Below are positions 1 to 7,588 of a stretch of DNA of 64,000 nucleotides, in pieces. Both the position numbers and the translations under genes were made by a program. Below the pieces are notes generated by a model, which worked only from the letters and a program-made list of their open reading frames with translations, made no database searches and was not told where the DNA came from. This DNA comes from Anaerolineae bacterium UTCFX1. GTDB lineage: Bacteria; Chloroflexota; Anaerolineae; Anaerolineales; Villigracilaceae. The stretch covers positions 19,654 to 83,653 of the forward strand of contig MWTB01000031.1 in the NCBI GenBank assembly GCA_002050275.1, written 5' to 3'. Within the stretch, counting starts at the first letter, position 1; every line of letters begins with the position of its first letter.

Positions 1-1
1 G

Positions 2-277
2 CGGCGGCAGGGAGCCGATCCCGGCTTCGGCGCGCGGCTGGCAGAGACATTCTTTGAGGCGGGGATAAAGCTTGAAGAAATGGGAATCTTTCAGCCTGTC
101 GAAAAAAGAACGAACGCCGAAGAGTTCGAGTTGGAATGGGCGGTCATTGAATCCGATTTGGCGGGAATGATTGAGGAAGCGGAAATCCAAAAAATGAAAT
201 TATGCGATCAGGCGGCGCGTCAACGTAACGAGCGCATTTTGCATGTGCCTACACACTTCGCATGGGGGCGAGTTTAA
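2..277 (+). CDS. C-terminal fragment of a probable SAM-dependent methyltransferase (5' end outside window)
   Basis: An open frame runs in from the left edge with no stop and ends at the TAA of 275-277, so only about 91 C-terminal residues are seen. The tail contains the strings EFELEWAVIESDLA and ERILHVPTHFAWGRV, which resemble the C-terminus of Methyltransf_11/25-type class I methyltransferases. The SAM-binding motifs would lie upstream, so the assignment rests on tail similarity only. The last 29 bases overlap the 3' end of the convergent gene at 249-1037. I am fairly sure it is a real gene tail and unsure of the family. Confidence 0.5.
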   Translation, partial: RRQGADPGFGARLAETFFEAGIKLEEMGIFQPVEKRTNAEEFELEWAVIESDLAGMIEEAEIQKMKLCDQAARQRNERILHVPTHFAWGRV

Positions 278-1037
278 GCGCAACAGCTTCGCTCGCGTAA
301 TATCGAGCCGTCAACCACACCGACGCGGCGCCGAGTATGTGCCAGACAGCGTGCCCTTGCACGAGGCTGGTTTCAAGACAAAAAATTCGAGCGGTATCCA
401 GCATCCAAACGCCATATGCAACGGCGAGCAAAGCAAGCCCGAGGCGCAGTTTATCCACGGCGATGACCGGCGTTTTTCGCCGACGGTAACGCGCTTCAAA
501 GAATAGAGCGACGAGCAGGACTGCCGCGAAAACAAAGCGTCGCGTGTCGGGCAGAACGATCTGTAACGCGCTGAGTAAAAGAACGATAACGAGATATATC
601 GCGAAGGTCGTCACGAAGCGTAAATCCCAGAGCCGTTCGAAGGCATATGTCAACATAAACGTCGCCAGCATGAACATGCCCAACACATCGAAGAATTGAC
701 CGGCGAACGTGAGCGAGGCATGGTAAAACGCGGAACCCGCGCCGATCGTCATGCTCGACGCGCCGAAGATCGCGGCATGACCGAACGAGAAGCGTTGCGT
801 CTTTTTAGATAAGGTCAGCGCCGCTATCCCGCTGAAGATATATCCTAACGAAGAAACCGTATTCGCCATCTGACGGATCGGATTGCCGTCATTTGGCGCC
901 TCGCAGAAACAGCCGTGCGTTAGGCAGGTAGCAGGCCGCCAATCCGTCCAGATATCGGCGGGCAGGCTCGCCAACGCGCCCAGCGTGATCATAGTCAGCG
1001 CCAGAGCGATCAGAAGAGGAAAAACGCGCTTCATCAT
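249..1037 (-). CDS. Ceramidase-like membrane hydrolase (CREST/alkaline ceramidase superfamily)
   Basis: This 262-residue polytopic protein starts with a hydrophobic segment and has about seven predicted membrane helices. It carries the signature elements of the alkaline ceramidase family in order: an early Cys-rich patch (CLTHGCFCEAPNDGNPIRQ) followed by N-T-V-S-S, then GSAFYHASLTFAGQFFDVLG with the conserved Ser, His and Asp, and near the C-terminus QGHAVWHILGA with the HxxxH pair. In the family these residues bind a catalytic zinc that hydrolyses amide bonds of ceramides or related lipids in the membrane. The true substrate here is unknown. Two ATGs (1037 and 1034) lie just downstream of a TATACT box at 1042-1047 (minus strand), so the mRNA is probably leaderless. 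It converges with the upstream methyltransferase tail. Confidence 0.75.
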   Translation of the reverse strand: MMKRVFPLLIALALTMITLGALASLPADIWTDWRPATCLTHGCFCEAPNDGNPIRQMANTVSSLGYIFSGIAALTLSKKTQRFSFGHAAIFGASSMTIGAGSAFYHASLTFAGQFFDVLGMFMLATFMLTYAFERLWDLRFVTTFAIYLVIVLLLSALQIVLPDTRRFVFAAVLLVALFFEARYRRRKTPVIAVDKLRLGLALLAVAYGVWMLDTARIFCLETSLVQGHAVWHILGAASVWLTARYYASEAVALKLAPMRSV

Positions 1038-1041
1038 CGCA

Positions 1042-1047
1042 AGTATA
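1042..1047 (-). promoter_or_regulatory. -10 box (TATACT) of the ceramidase-like gene; probable leaderless start
   Basis: On the minus strand TATACT ends 4 bases before the first ATG and 7 before the second. A transcription start about 7 bases after the hexamer would fall on the start codons. No Shine-Dalgarno sequence is present. Confidence 0.5.
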
Positions 1048-1203
1048 AAACCAGACGTAGGAGATTATTTCTTGAATTCAGTTTTAGCGCGAGTGAACGT
1101 TGATTTCTGATAAAAATGAACTCGAAAACGTTTTTATCCATTTTAACTGCGGCGAATTGCATTTGGGAAACGCTCCCTAAGGCTGGTATGTTAAACTTAT
1201 AAC

Positions 1204-2217
1204 ATGGAAATCTGCTACTTGATCGTCTTTCCCGATTCGGAAACTCGTCCCGCTCCGATCAAAGAGCCGATTAAGGGTTTAAAAGACGCACCCTACTTTC
1301 AACCGGTGGATATTGACCTCGTGCCGCTCGGCGAAGAGATGTTTTTATTTGAAGGCCATTCCATCAACATAATGCGCCATCGCTATGACGACTACGCGCA
1401 AATGATCGAGTGCCGTTATCAAATCAGCGACCCGTTCGCCTTGCCGGTCCTACAGACGCGGGCAAGCGTACAAAGCGCGCTGCAAAAACGCTACGTTCCG
1501 CAAGAACACTTACAAAGCGGAATGTACGAAGAATACTCCATCCTACTAACCCAAGATGCGCCGCCGGCGCCCGACGAGTGGATCGAGAAGAACGCGCTGG
1601 GGCTCGCCAACTTCATCCGTTCACAGCGCGACCGCTTCGACTCAGCCGAGATTGACGAAATACTCAGTTCGCGCATGCGCTACTCCGCCGAAGAGCTCAC
1701 ACTCGTAGATTGGGAAGGCGCGCTCATTATCGCGCCCAACGCCGACTATCGCTCCGATATCGTTCTATTGAAAATCGGAAATTACCAACTATTGCGCTAT
1801 CGTATGCTAGACCGATCCATTGAAGACCTGTTAGACAAGATCAACGACTCGTTCTTCCGCAACAGACGACGACCCCGCGCCACCCGCGGACTCATCCGTC
1901 AGATCGCCGAACATAAACTCGAAGTGATGCTCGATTTCGAACGTGTCGAACAAAACCTCCTGCTCATCGGCGATTGGTACACTGCCAAACTCTACGCAGC
2001 AATCCAATCCGAACTCTACCTCGACGAATGGAAAGACAACGTGCGCGCCAAACTCGACAACCTCGAAAGCATCATGCAAACCATCAGAGACAACCTCGCT
2101 ATTTCATGGGAAAATTTGCTCGACCAACTCCAACTCGTCTTATGGCTGGCGATGCTGTTCGGCTACCTGTATCTATACCTTCTGGACGCCGGCATCATCG
2201 TCCTCACAAAGAGATAA
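1204..2217 (+). CDS. Unknown protein with C-terminal coiled coil and membrane anchor (RMD1/DUF155-like layout)
   Basis: I do not recognise this 337-residue protein with certainty. Residues 1-200 look globular and mixed alpha/beta, including a stretch TLVDWEGALIIAP followed by a segment rich in aliphatic strands. Residues about 205-300 are strongly helical and charged, suggesting a coiled coil, and residues about 308-330 (LVLWLAMLFGYLYLYLL) form a single membrane helix close to the C-terminus, leaving most of the protein cytoplasmic. This order (alpha/beta domain, long helices, terminal TM) recalls RMD1/YagE-like DUF155 proteins, but the similarity is architectural. The lipoprotein gene follows after five bases, so the two are likely cotranscribed. 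Confidence 0.6.
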   Translation: MEICYLIVFPDSETRPAPIKEPIKGLKDAPYFQPVDIDLVPLGEEMFLFEGHSINIMRHRYDDYAQMIECRYQISDPFALPVLQTRASVQSALQKRYVPQEHLQSGMYEEYSILLTQDAPPAPDEWIEKNALGLANFIRSQRDRFDSAEIDEILSSRMRYSAEELTLVDWEGALIIAPNADYRSDIVLLKIGNYQLLRYRMLDRSIEDLLDKINDSFFRNRRRPRATRGLIRQIAEHKLEVMLDFERVEQNLLLIGDWYTAKLYAAIQSELYLDEWKDNVRAKLDNLESIMQTIRDNLAISWENLLDQLQLVLWLAMLFGYLYLYLLDAGIIVLTKR

Positions 2218-2222
2218 TCCTC

Positions 2223-3239
2223 ATGCTTCGACGTAAACTCGCCCTCGTAACCATCGCGCTTCTTTTCTCGACGCTAGCCTGCCGTGCCGCCACAAGGCTG
2301 ATCTTCCCCGATACACCCACACCGCCGCCGCCAACGTCCACCCCATTGCCGCCGGCGACCCTTACGCCTACCCCCGCTTCCAACGCTAACTGCTCCATAC
2401 TCGCTTCTCGCATTTTGGATGACGCTATCAACTTTGAATTCGACGATGAAGAAGCGTCTGAAAAAACTCTGCTCGTTTCCTACGTCGTTACAGGAGACGC
2501 CCTCAGCAAACCGTTTGACAGCGTCGTTCCCTCGAAGTACGCCGACGAACAGAGCGACCGCGCCGCACAGACGGAAATCTGGAATTACTTCACGCGCCTC
2601 ATCCCGCCGGAAGATAGGGCGTTCGTCACCGCATACGCCATCGTCACAGACGGCGGCGGGAACATCCTCGCATCGGTCGCCCAAAATACAAGCGACGCTG
2701 AAGATTGGATTCTAGAAGTGGACCTCCTTGACGCGACAAACAAATATGTGCTCACGGTGACCCTTCTGCACGAATTCGGCCACTTGCTAACCCTGAATGC
2801 CTCACAGGTGCCGCCCAATTTAGCGATCTACAACAACCCTGAAAGCAACGCCATCTACGAACGCGAACGCAAGGCTTGTTCCACTTACTTCCCCGGCGAA
2901 GGATGCAGCCTTTCCAATTCGTACCTTAATCAGTTCTTCGAACGTTTTTGGCTCGACCTCTACGACGAATGGCAAAGCATTGACGCAGAGGACGACGAGA
3001 CGCAGCGCGATGCGCTAATCGAGAAATTCTATACGAAATACGAGGAGCAGTTTCTGACCAGTTACGCGCCCACCAGCCCGATGGAAGACATTGCAGAAAC
3101 GCTTACTTTCTTTATCCTTGCGCCCAAGCCCGAGCCTGATTCGATCACGAATCGGAAGATTCTCTTCTTCTACGAATATCCCGAATTAATCGAAATGCGC
3201 GAACAAATTCTAAACCGCCTCTGCGTTGAATTTCCGTAA
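2223..3239 (+). CDS. Putative lipoprotein with HExxH-type zinc metallopeptidase motif
   Basis: The 338-residue protein begins with a signal segment MLRRKLALVTIALLFSTLAC whose last Cys is the likely lipidation site. A Pro/Thr-rich stalk follows (residues about 30-55, dominated by TPTPPPP- and TPLPP-like runs), typical of Anaerolineae surface lipoproteins. Around residue 180 there is LLHEFGHLL, a HExxH zinc-binding motif of gluzincin/metzincin type, and a glutamate-rich region beyond it could supply the third ligand. The ATG at 2223 is chosen because it yields the signal peptide; the frame is open further upstream only because it overlaps the previous gene out of frame. Function inferred: cell-surface protease or protease-derived protein. 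Confidence 0.7.
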   Translation: MLRRKLALVTIALLFSTLACRAATRLIFPDTPTPPPPTSTPLPPATLTPTPASNANCSILASRILDDAINFEFDDEEASEKTLLVSYVVTGDALSKPFDSVVPSKYADEQSDRAAQTEIWNYFTRLIPPEDRAFVTAYAIVTDGGGNILASVAQNTSDAEDWILEVDLLDATNKYVLTVTLLHEFGHLLTLNASQVPPNLAIYNNPESNAIYERERKACSTYFPGEGCSLSNSYLNQFFERFWLDLYDEWQSIDAEDDETQRDALIEKFYTKYEEQFLTSYAPTSPMEDIAETLTFFILAPKPEPDSITNRKILFFYEYPELIEMREQILNRLCVEFP

Positions 3240-3265
3240 CGCCAGCCCTTACCTCTAAAAGGCAG

Positions 3266-3271
3266 TATAAT
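3266..3271 (+). promoter_or_regulatory. -10 box (TATAAT) of lepB; probable leaderless start
   Basis: A perfect TATAAT ends 8 bases before the lepB ATG at 3280. The expected transcription start (about 7 bases downstream) is within two bases of the ATG, and there is no Shine-Dalgarno sequence. Confidence 0.6.
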
Positions 3272-3279
3272 TCTGCCCA

Positions 3280-3897
3280 ATGGAAACGCTACAATCCTCT
3301 CAACAAACACAGCCTGAGACTTCCCCCCTCGACGAAACAATTCAACCCTCCGACTGGAAGCGTATGGGGCTCGACATCCTCGAAACGCTTTTTCTTGCGA
3401 TCATCTTATACTTTGGCATCAACGCCATTTCTGCGCGCGTCCGCGTGGACGGCTTCAGTATGATTCCCTCGCTCGAAAACGGCGAATATATTCTCGTCAA
3501 CAAACTTGCGTATAAATACGGCGAACCGGCGCGCGGCGATATTATCGTCTTTAGTTATCCGCTTGATCCTAATCAAGACCTAATCAAACGCGTAATCGGT
3601 TTGCCCGGCGAGACGATCACTGTGCATAATGGCGAATTATCCGTCAATAACATCGCCCTCAACGAGCCGTATATCGCCGATCCGCCGTATTACGACGGTT
3701 CGTGGACCGTCTCGGAAGGACAATTATTCGTGCTGGGCGACAACCGCAATCAGTCGAAAGACTCGCACGATTGGGGCTTGCTGCCCATGCAAAACATCAT
3801 CGGTAAAGCCTCTCTCGTTTACTGGCCCCCCCGCGAATGGCAAACGCTTGATCATTTCGATCACACAAACGCCACTGTGCCAGAGGCTCAACCTTAA
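3280..3897 (+). CDS. lepB: Signal peptidase I
   Basis: This 205-residue membrane serine protease removes signal peptides from secreted precursors after Sec or Tat export. One membrane helix (residues about 33-50) precedes the catalytic ectodomain. The catalytic Ser is S60 in DGFSMIPSL and the general-base Lys is K103 in DLIKRVIGLPGETI; the C-terminal box GDNRNQSKDSHDWG (box E) is intact. The length is typical of Gram-positive-like S26 peptidases with a single TM. The zinc-finger gene starts two bases after the stop, so the genes are cotranscribed. Confidence 0.95.
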   Translation: METLQSSQQTQPETSPLDETIQPSDWKRMGLDILETLFLAIILYFGINAISARVRVDGFSMIPSLENGEYILVNKLAYKYGEPARGDIIVFSYPLDPNQDLIKRVIGLPGETITVHNGELSVNNIALNEPYIADPPYYDGSWTVSEGQLFVLGDNRNQSKDSHDWGLLPMQNIIGKASLVYWPPREWQTLDHFDHTNATVPEAQP

Positions 3898-3899
3898 CG

Positions 3900-4208
3900 A
3901 TGAAACACGAAACTCCCACCGCCCACTCGTTTGAATCGGATCGTATTCCCTGCGATCAATGCGGCGTAGGTATGCTGCGCCTGCGGCGCGTCGTCTACCT
4001 CGCCTGGCTGGGCGAAGAATTGGTGACCGTCCCCAACTTCCCAGCGCGAATTTGCGACGTTTGTGGAAGACGCGAATACGACGAACGCGCTATCGCCTGG
4101 TTGAATACTCTTCTCAACCCCGAAGCTGGGAAACACTCCCCCCGCCTCTCTCGAACGCAGCGCCCCGCTTCGCCAAAGAAAGCGCACCCTCGCCCACCGC
4201 TGGAGTAA
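3900..4208 (+). CDS. YgiT-type zinc-finger protein (MqsA-N-like), no adjacent recognised toxin
   Basis: This 102-residue protein has two CxxC knuckles, CDQCGVGM near residue 19 and CDVCGRREYDE near residue 56, in the arrangement of the YgiT/MqsA N-terminal zinc domain. Such domains usually occur in antitoxins paired with small MqsR, BrnT-like or DUF4258 toxins. Here the C-terminal helix-turn-helix of MqsA is missing and the tail is short, basic and Pro-rich. The upstream neighbour is lepB (two-base gap) and the downstream neighbour is an unknown 181-residue protein, neither a known toxin. A regulatory or chaperone-like role is possible. Confidence 0.7.
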   Translation: MKHETPTAHSFESDRIPCDQCGVGMLRLRRVVYLAWLGEELVTVPNFPARICDVCGRREYDERAIAWLNTLLNPEAGKHSPRLSRTQRPASPKKAHPRPPLE

Positions 4209-4214
4209 TTGTTT

Positions 4215-4757
4215 ATGGAAACCGCTTCTCGCACTCACCGCTTCCTCTCCGCCGACTTATATACTGCGGGGTATCGAGTTGTGGGAAAAGTTTCGGTAAG
4301 CGCTGGCGGTCTGTATGCCACAGTTAACGATCCTACAAAATCGCATATTGAGGTGCACGATGCGCGTTTAGCGCGCATTCATATGCCGACAAAACTTGTA
4401 GACCGATTCGAAGCGGTCCGCTTGATCAAAACTCACATACACGCTTTGTGCGTAGCGCGGCGCGAAGATCTCGGTCCGGCTGCGATTGTGCGCGGAGGAT
4501 ATACCAACGTTGCCAGTCTGCCCGTCCGCCTCACCTCTTCCGTTTACGAAACAGAAGGCAAGCTTGAGGTTATGGGACGCTTCGATTTCGCCGCGTTAGT
4601 CGCCGATGCCACCCGCAACTTCATTCCACTGTTCGATTGCCTGCTGACCGCCATTTTAATTCCAAACTTGAAGATGGAAAGCCCAGCCATCCTCTTCAAC
4701 TGGGAGCATATAGATATGATGGCGTCGCTCAACCAACGCGTCAAAGAAGAGAAATAG
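4215..4757 (+). CDS. Conserved-looking protein of unknown function
   Basis: I do not recognise this protein. The ATG at 4215 is chosen over an in-frame TTG at 4209 because a GGAG at 4202-4205 is then nine bases upstream. The roughly 180 residues lack a signal peptide or TM helix and look like a compact alpha/beta fold: an N-terminal sheet region (GYRVVGKVSVSAGGLYATVN), a central segment LARIHMPTKLVDRFEAVRLI, and a C-terminal part with DFAALVADATRNFIPLFDC. It follows the YgiT-type gene within seven bases, so the two probably work together or are at least cotranscribed from the lepB promoter. Confidence 0.65.
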   Translation: METASRTHRFLSADLYTAGYRVVGKVSVSAGGLYATVNDPTKSHIEVHDARLARIHMPTKLVDRFEAVRLIKTHIHALCVARREDLGPAAIVRGGYTNVASLPVRLTSSVYETEGKLEVMGRFDFAALVADATRNFIPLFDCLLTAILIPNLKMESPAILFNWEHIDMMASLNQRVKEEK

Positions 4758-4769
4758 TCCCCGAATCGC

Positions 4770-4798
4770 TTGACCATTGCCGGGGGCAATGATAAAAT
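4770..4798 (+). promoter_or_regulatory. Promoter of tRNA-Glu
   Basis: TTGACC (4770-4775) and TAAAAT (4793-4798) are separated by exactly 17 bases. The predicted transcription start near 4805 leaves a short leader before the tRNA at 4817. Confidence 0.75.
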
Positions 4799-4816
4799 CC
4801 GCCCGCTTTATGAAAC

Positions 4817-4889
4817 GCCCCCATCGTCTAGTGGACTAGGACGCAGCCCTTTCAAGGCTACGACCGGGGTTCGAATCCCCGTGGGGGCA
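4817..4889 (+). tRNA. tRNA-Glu (anticodon TTC)
   Basis: A 73-base cloverleaf can be folded by eye. The acceptor arms are GCCCCCA (4817-4823) and TGGGGGC (4882-4888) with discriminator A at 4889. The anticodon loop is CTTTCAA, giving TTC. The T arm has GGGGTTCGAATCCCC. CCA is not encoded. Confidence 0.95.
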
Positions 4890-4894
4890 CTATC

Positions 4895-4925
4895 AAAAAA
4901 GACTCGCCGTGCAGCGAGTCTTTTT
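4895..4925. terminator. Bidirectional intrinsic terminator after tRNA-Glu
   Basis: GACTCGC (4901-4907) pairs with GCGAGTC (4914-4920), flanked by six As on the left and five Ts on the right. It can stop both the tRNA transcript and the convergent C45-family gene ending at 4933. Confidence 0.85.
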
Positions 4926-4932
4926 CATTCCA

Positions 4933-6048
4933 TTAATCGTTCAAGCGATAGGTATGATACGCGTTCCGGCAGGGATTGCCCCAAGCGATATGCATCTCGC
5001 GCGCGGTCAAGTCAATCGTCAAAGCGGTGATTGTGCTCTCGCGATCCATCGGGTCTACGCCCGCGATGTTGTGATTGCAGATCGAGTTGGGTAAGTTGAC
5101 GTGATCTTTTTGAATCGTTTGCAACGATTCGATCGTGTGCGTTGAATCTTCGCGCAATAAACGGTTTGCGCGAAAATAACGAACGCGCGATGAGATCAAT
5201 TCTTCGGGGTCTTTCTCGATCCTCTTCATCGTTTGCGAGAGGTAGTGATTGGTATGAACCATGTACCCGTCTGTGCCGTGTAAAATATCAAAATAGCGAG
5301 CGGATACTTCGATAGAATACATCTCGCCGCTCTCGTGCACAAGCAAATGGTTATATCCCGCAGCGCGATGCGGAACAAGCATTCGACCGATCGCGCCTGA
5401 AATACGACGCGAAGACAACACAGCGCGCGCCACAACCAAGCGCGGTATCCCTGTGCGCGAATCGTTGGGGTAGACCGAATCGATCAATTGGGCAATGCCA
5501 TACGCGTTAAACCCCACGTTCGGAAGCAAGCCGCCATACGTCATGGCAAGAAACGGCGGCTCCTCTTTCGGTCTGGCAGATACGACAAATACATCCGCTT
5601 CATCGGCGGGAATCCAATCTTCATTGTGCGCGGCAAGCACATGACCGTCAGCCGTTTGTCGCTCGTTGACGGCAAAACTAGTGCAACGCGTCAGATGGAG
5701 CGCGTCCATGGTCACCGCTTCCATCGTGTTGAGCGTAACGATATCGTCGAAATCAACCTGCGCGCCTTCGGCTATGCCGCGCATTTCATCCACATATTGC
5801 GGATAGCGTTCCTGCGCAAACGGCAGATATTTTCGGGACTGAGTCTGCGCGCCTTCCCAAGTGAGTTCCAACACTGAATAGGATTGGTCAATCAACGAAC
5901 GCGCATTCTCGATGCCATGCCGCACTTGTTCGCGTCGCGCTTCCCCAATCTGGCGTCCCATCTCGCGATGCGTTCCAGCCACTTCGATCAACGGCGGCGG
6001 CGTTTCATGCACGATCGTGTTCGGGATCTGGATTTCTCTAACAGCCAT
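4933..6048 (-). CDS. C45-family autoproteolytic acyltransferase/hydrolase (acyl-CoA:6-APA acyltransferase-like)
   Basis: The 371-residue protein matches the C45 branch of Ntn-hydrolases. The predicted nucleophile is C122 in TRCTSFAV, which in the family becomes the N-terminal residue after self-cleavage. Downstream NEDW (in LAAHNEDWIPADEADV) and GLLPNVGFNAYGIA are conserved Ntn-fold elements, and residues 25-45 (GTHREMGRQIGEARRE) form the characteristic N-terminal motif. Members hydrolyse or transfer acyl groups on small amides; the substrate cannot be read from the sequence. There is no signal peptide, so it is cytoplasmic. The start is supported by GGAGG just upstream of the ATG. It stands alone between two hairpins. 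Confidence 0.8.
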   Translation of the reverse strand: MAVREIQIPNTIVHETPPPLIEVAGTHREMGRQIGEARREQVRHGIENARSLIDQSYSVLELTWEGAQTQSRKYLPFAQERYPQYVDEMRGIAEGAQVDFDDIVTLNTMEAVTMDALHLTRCTSFAVNERQTADGHVLAAHNEDWIPADEADVFVVSARPKEEPPFLAMTYGGLLPNVGFNAYGIAQLIDSVYPNDSRTGIPRLVVARAVLSSRRISGAIGRMLVPHRAAGYNHLLVHESGEMYSIEVSARYFDILHGTDGYMVHTNHYLSQTMKRIEKDPEELISSRVRYFRANRLLREDSTHTIESLQTIQKDHVNLPNSICNHNIAGVDPMDRESTITALTIDLTAREMHIAWGNPCRNAYHTYRLND

Positions 6049-6068
6049 ACAACCTCCAAATAAATCAA

Positions 6069-6098
6069 TTCGCCCCGGGAAATCCTACCCGGGGCGAA
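6069..6098 (-). terminator. Hairpin after the sigma/anti-sigma operon
   Basis: TTCGCCCCGGG (6069-6079) pairs perfectly with CCCGGGGCGAA (6088-6098) across an eight-base loop. On the minus strand it is followed by the T-rich TTGATTTATTT, so it probably ends the operon at 6120-8174. Confidence 0.65.
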
Positions 6099-6119
6099 AA
6101 AATTATAACACGCTGAGTT

Positions 6120-7058
6120 TTACGGCTGCGAAACCGGGAGGTTCGGCGGGGTGCGGTTCACGCGAATCTTCAGCAAAGCGGCAATTGCCGCGCCGACGCT
6201 CAATAAAACAATCAGAAATTGTCCTATCCAGCCTATACATGGGATCAGCCCAAATCCGCCTCCAACCAACGTCAGCAAGAACGTGCCAACGCCAGCGACG
6301 ACCACGGGAGACCAATTTTGATTCGTCGCTCTCGAAAGTCGTCCGCCGACTTCAACGCCAAGCGCAACCATGCCGAATAGAAAGGCGAATCCGACAACAA
6401 TCAGCGGGATGATCGTCACAAACAACGCCGCGCTAAGCAGGATCGCCGCCAACCCGACCGCGCCAGTGATAAGGGGTTGCACAACCAGAGTCTCTCCAGT
6501 GCGCTCGATCTGGGGCATCCAAAATAACGCCAGTAACATGCCAAATCCTGCGGCAAAAACAGCGCTGAAAAATATGCGAAAGATCTTCCAAGCGGAGTTA
6601 AATGCCCAATCTGTACGCAAGTCGTTTATCGGTTTTTCATTCGATAATACCGCTTCAGGCTGATCGTTATTGATCACTCGTCCTTCAACGTTAGCGTTTT
6701 CTGAGCGTTCCAACTGTCCGGCGACGATCATAACGTCTCCACGCACAATTGTGCGCGAATCGAGGTTCGCCCGCCCACCAAAAACAACGATGTCGCCATT
6801 AACAACGCCATTGCTCGCTATAGAACCGCCTATAATGATCAGATCTCCATCGAACACGGCGTTTTCTTCGACAACGACGTCTCCGCTCAAGACGACCAAG
6901 TTGCCGCTGAACGTTTCGCCGCTTTTCAAGGTGAAATCGTTCCAAAAAACAACCGCGTTCCCGCCGGAGCCCCAGCCTTGCGCCAACGCCGCGCGCGAGG
7001 GCAAAAGCGCAAATATCGCTGTTAAGATAAGGGAGAAAAGTCGAAACGTAATTTTCAT
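6120..7058 (-). CDS. Polymer-forming (bactofilin-like) domain fused to a polytopic membrane domain
   Basis: About 312 residues. The start at 7058 is set by the ATGA overlap with the upstream anti-sigma gene and gives a signal peptide (MKITFRLFSLILTAIFALLP, cleaved after ALA). Residues about 30-140 are a right-handed beta-helix-like series of short repeats (GDVVVEENAVFDGDLIIIGG, NGDIVVFGGRANL, GDVMIVAGQL) typical of polymer-forming/bactofilin-type domains, here extracytoplasmic. Four hydrophobic helices follow between residues about 170 and 300. Being the last gene of an ECF sigma operon, it is plausibly the effector or part of the envelope-stress sensor. Not a canonical cytosolic bactofilin. 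Confidence 0.7.
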   Translation of the reverse strand: MKITFRLFSLILTAIFALLPSRAALAQGWGSGGNAVVFWNDFTLKSGETFSGNLVVLSGDVVVEENAVFDGDLIIIGGSIASNGVVNGDIVVFGGRANLDSRTIVRGDVMIVAGQLERSENANVEGRVINNDQPEAVLSNEKPINDLRTDWAFNSAWKIFRIFFSAVFAAGFGMLLALFWMPQIERTGETLVVQPLITGAVGLAAILLSAALFVTIIPLIVVGFAFLFGMVALGVEVGGRLSRATNQNWSPVVVAGVGTFLLTLVGGGFGLIPCIGWIGQFLIVLLSVGAAIAALLKIRVNRTPPNLPVSQP

Positions 7059-7588
7059 CGCGACCAAGTTCCTTGCGAGGCGCGAATCAACCGCCAAGTG
7101 GAAATTGACGAGATCAGACTAAGCCCTGCCGCGCCGGAGATCGCCGCCATCCATATCAACGGCGTCAGGAAATTCGCCAAGACGCCCAAAACGACCAAGC
7201 TAGCCTGCAGCGAAGCTAATGCGGTAGCGAACAGGAAAGCGCCCCATTGAAGCCATGCGGAGATCGGCTGCGCTTGCCAAGTCAAGAATCCATCAAGATA
7301 GGGCCAAGCCAACCAAAACAACAGCGCGAAACCAAGCACGCTAAATGGAATAATTCCTAACAGTTTGCGTCTGCGCTCAGCCGCCTTCCAAAGCGTCAGG
7401 CGCGTTTCAAAGCGCGCGGCAAAACCGTCCGCCGGAGAAAGCATACGCGCGTGACGCAACATTTCATCCGTTGTCATAAGCGCCGCGCAAGAAGAGCAGT
7501 GAAGCGTGTGCGTTTCCGATTTTTGCCTTTGCTCTATAGATAGAGGCGCGTCATTCGACAATTGCTCTTCAAAAAACCGGCATTGCAT
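7055..7588 (-). CDS. Anti-sigma factor with zinc-finger motif and polytopic membrane domain
   Basis: This 177-residue protein begins with a cytosolic segment carrying HTLHCSSC, the HxxxCxxC zinc motif of ZAS-type anti-sigma factors (residues about 27-34). A helix-rich linker is followed by three or four membrane helices (for example LLGIIPFSVLGFALLFWLAW). Its 5' end overlaps the sigma gene by 20 bases and its 3' end overlaps the next gene by four (ATGA), so the three are translationally coupled. It most likely holds the partner sigma factor at the membrane until an envelope signal is sensed. Most ZAS proteins have a single TM; several are unusual. Confidence 0.8.
   Translation of the reverse strand: MQCRFFEEQLSNDAPLSIEQRQKSETHTLHCSSCAALMTTDEMLRHARMLSPADGFAARFETRLTLWKAAERRRKLLGIIPFSVLGFALLFWLAWPYLDGFLTWQAQPISAWLQWGAFLFATALASLQASLVVLGVLANFLTPLIWMAAISGAAGLSLISSISTWRLIRASQGTWSR

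Noticed and set aside
1974..2222. N-terminal extension of the HEFGH lipoprotein gene
   Set aside because: It overlaps the previous gene out of frame and would bury the signal peptide; the ATG at 2223 gives a proper lipoprotein start.
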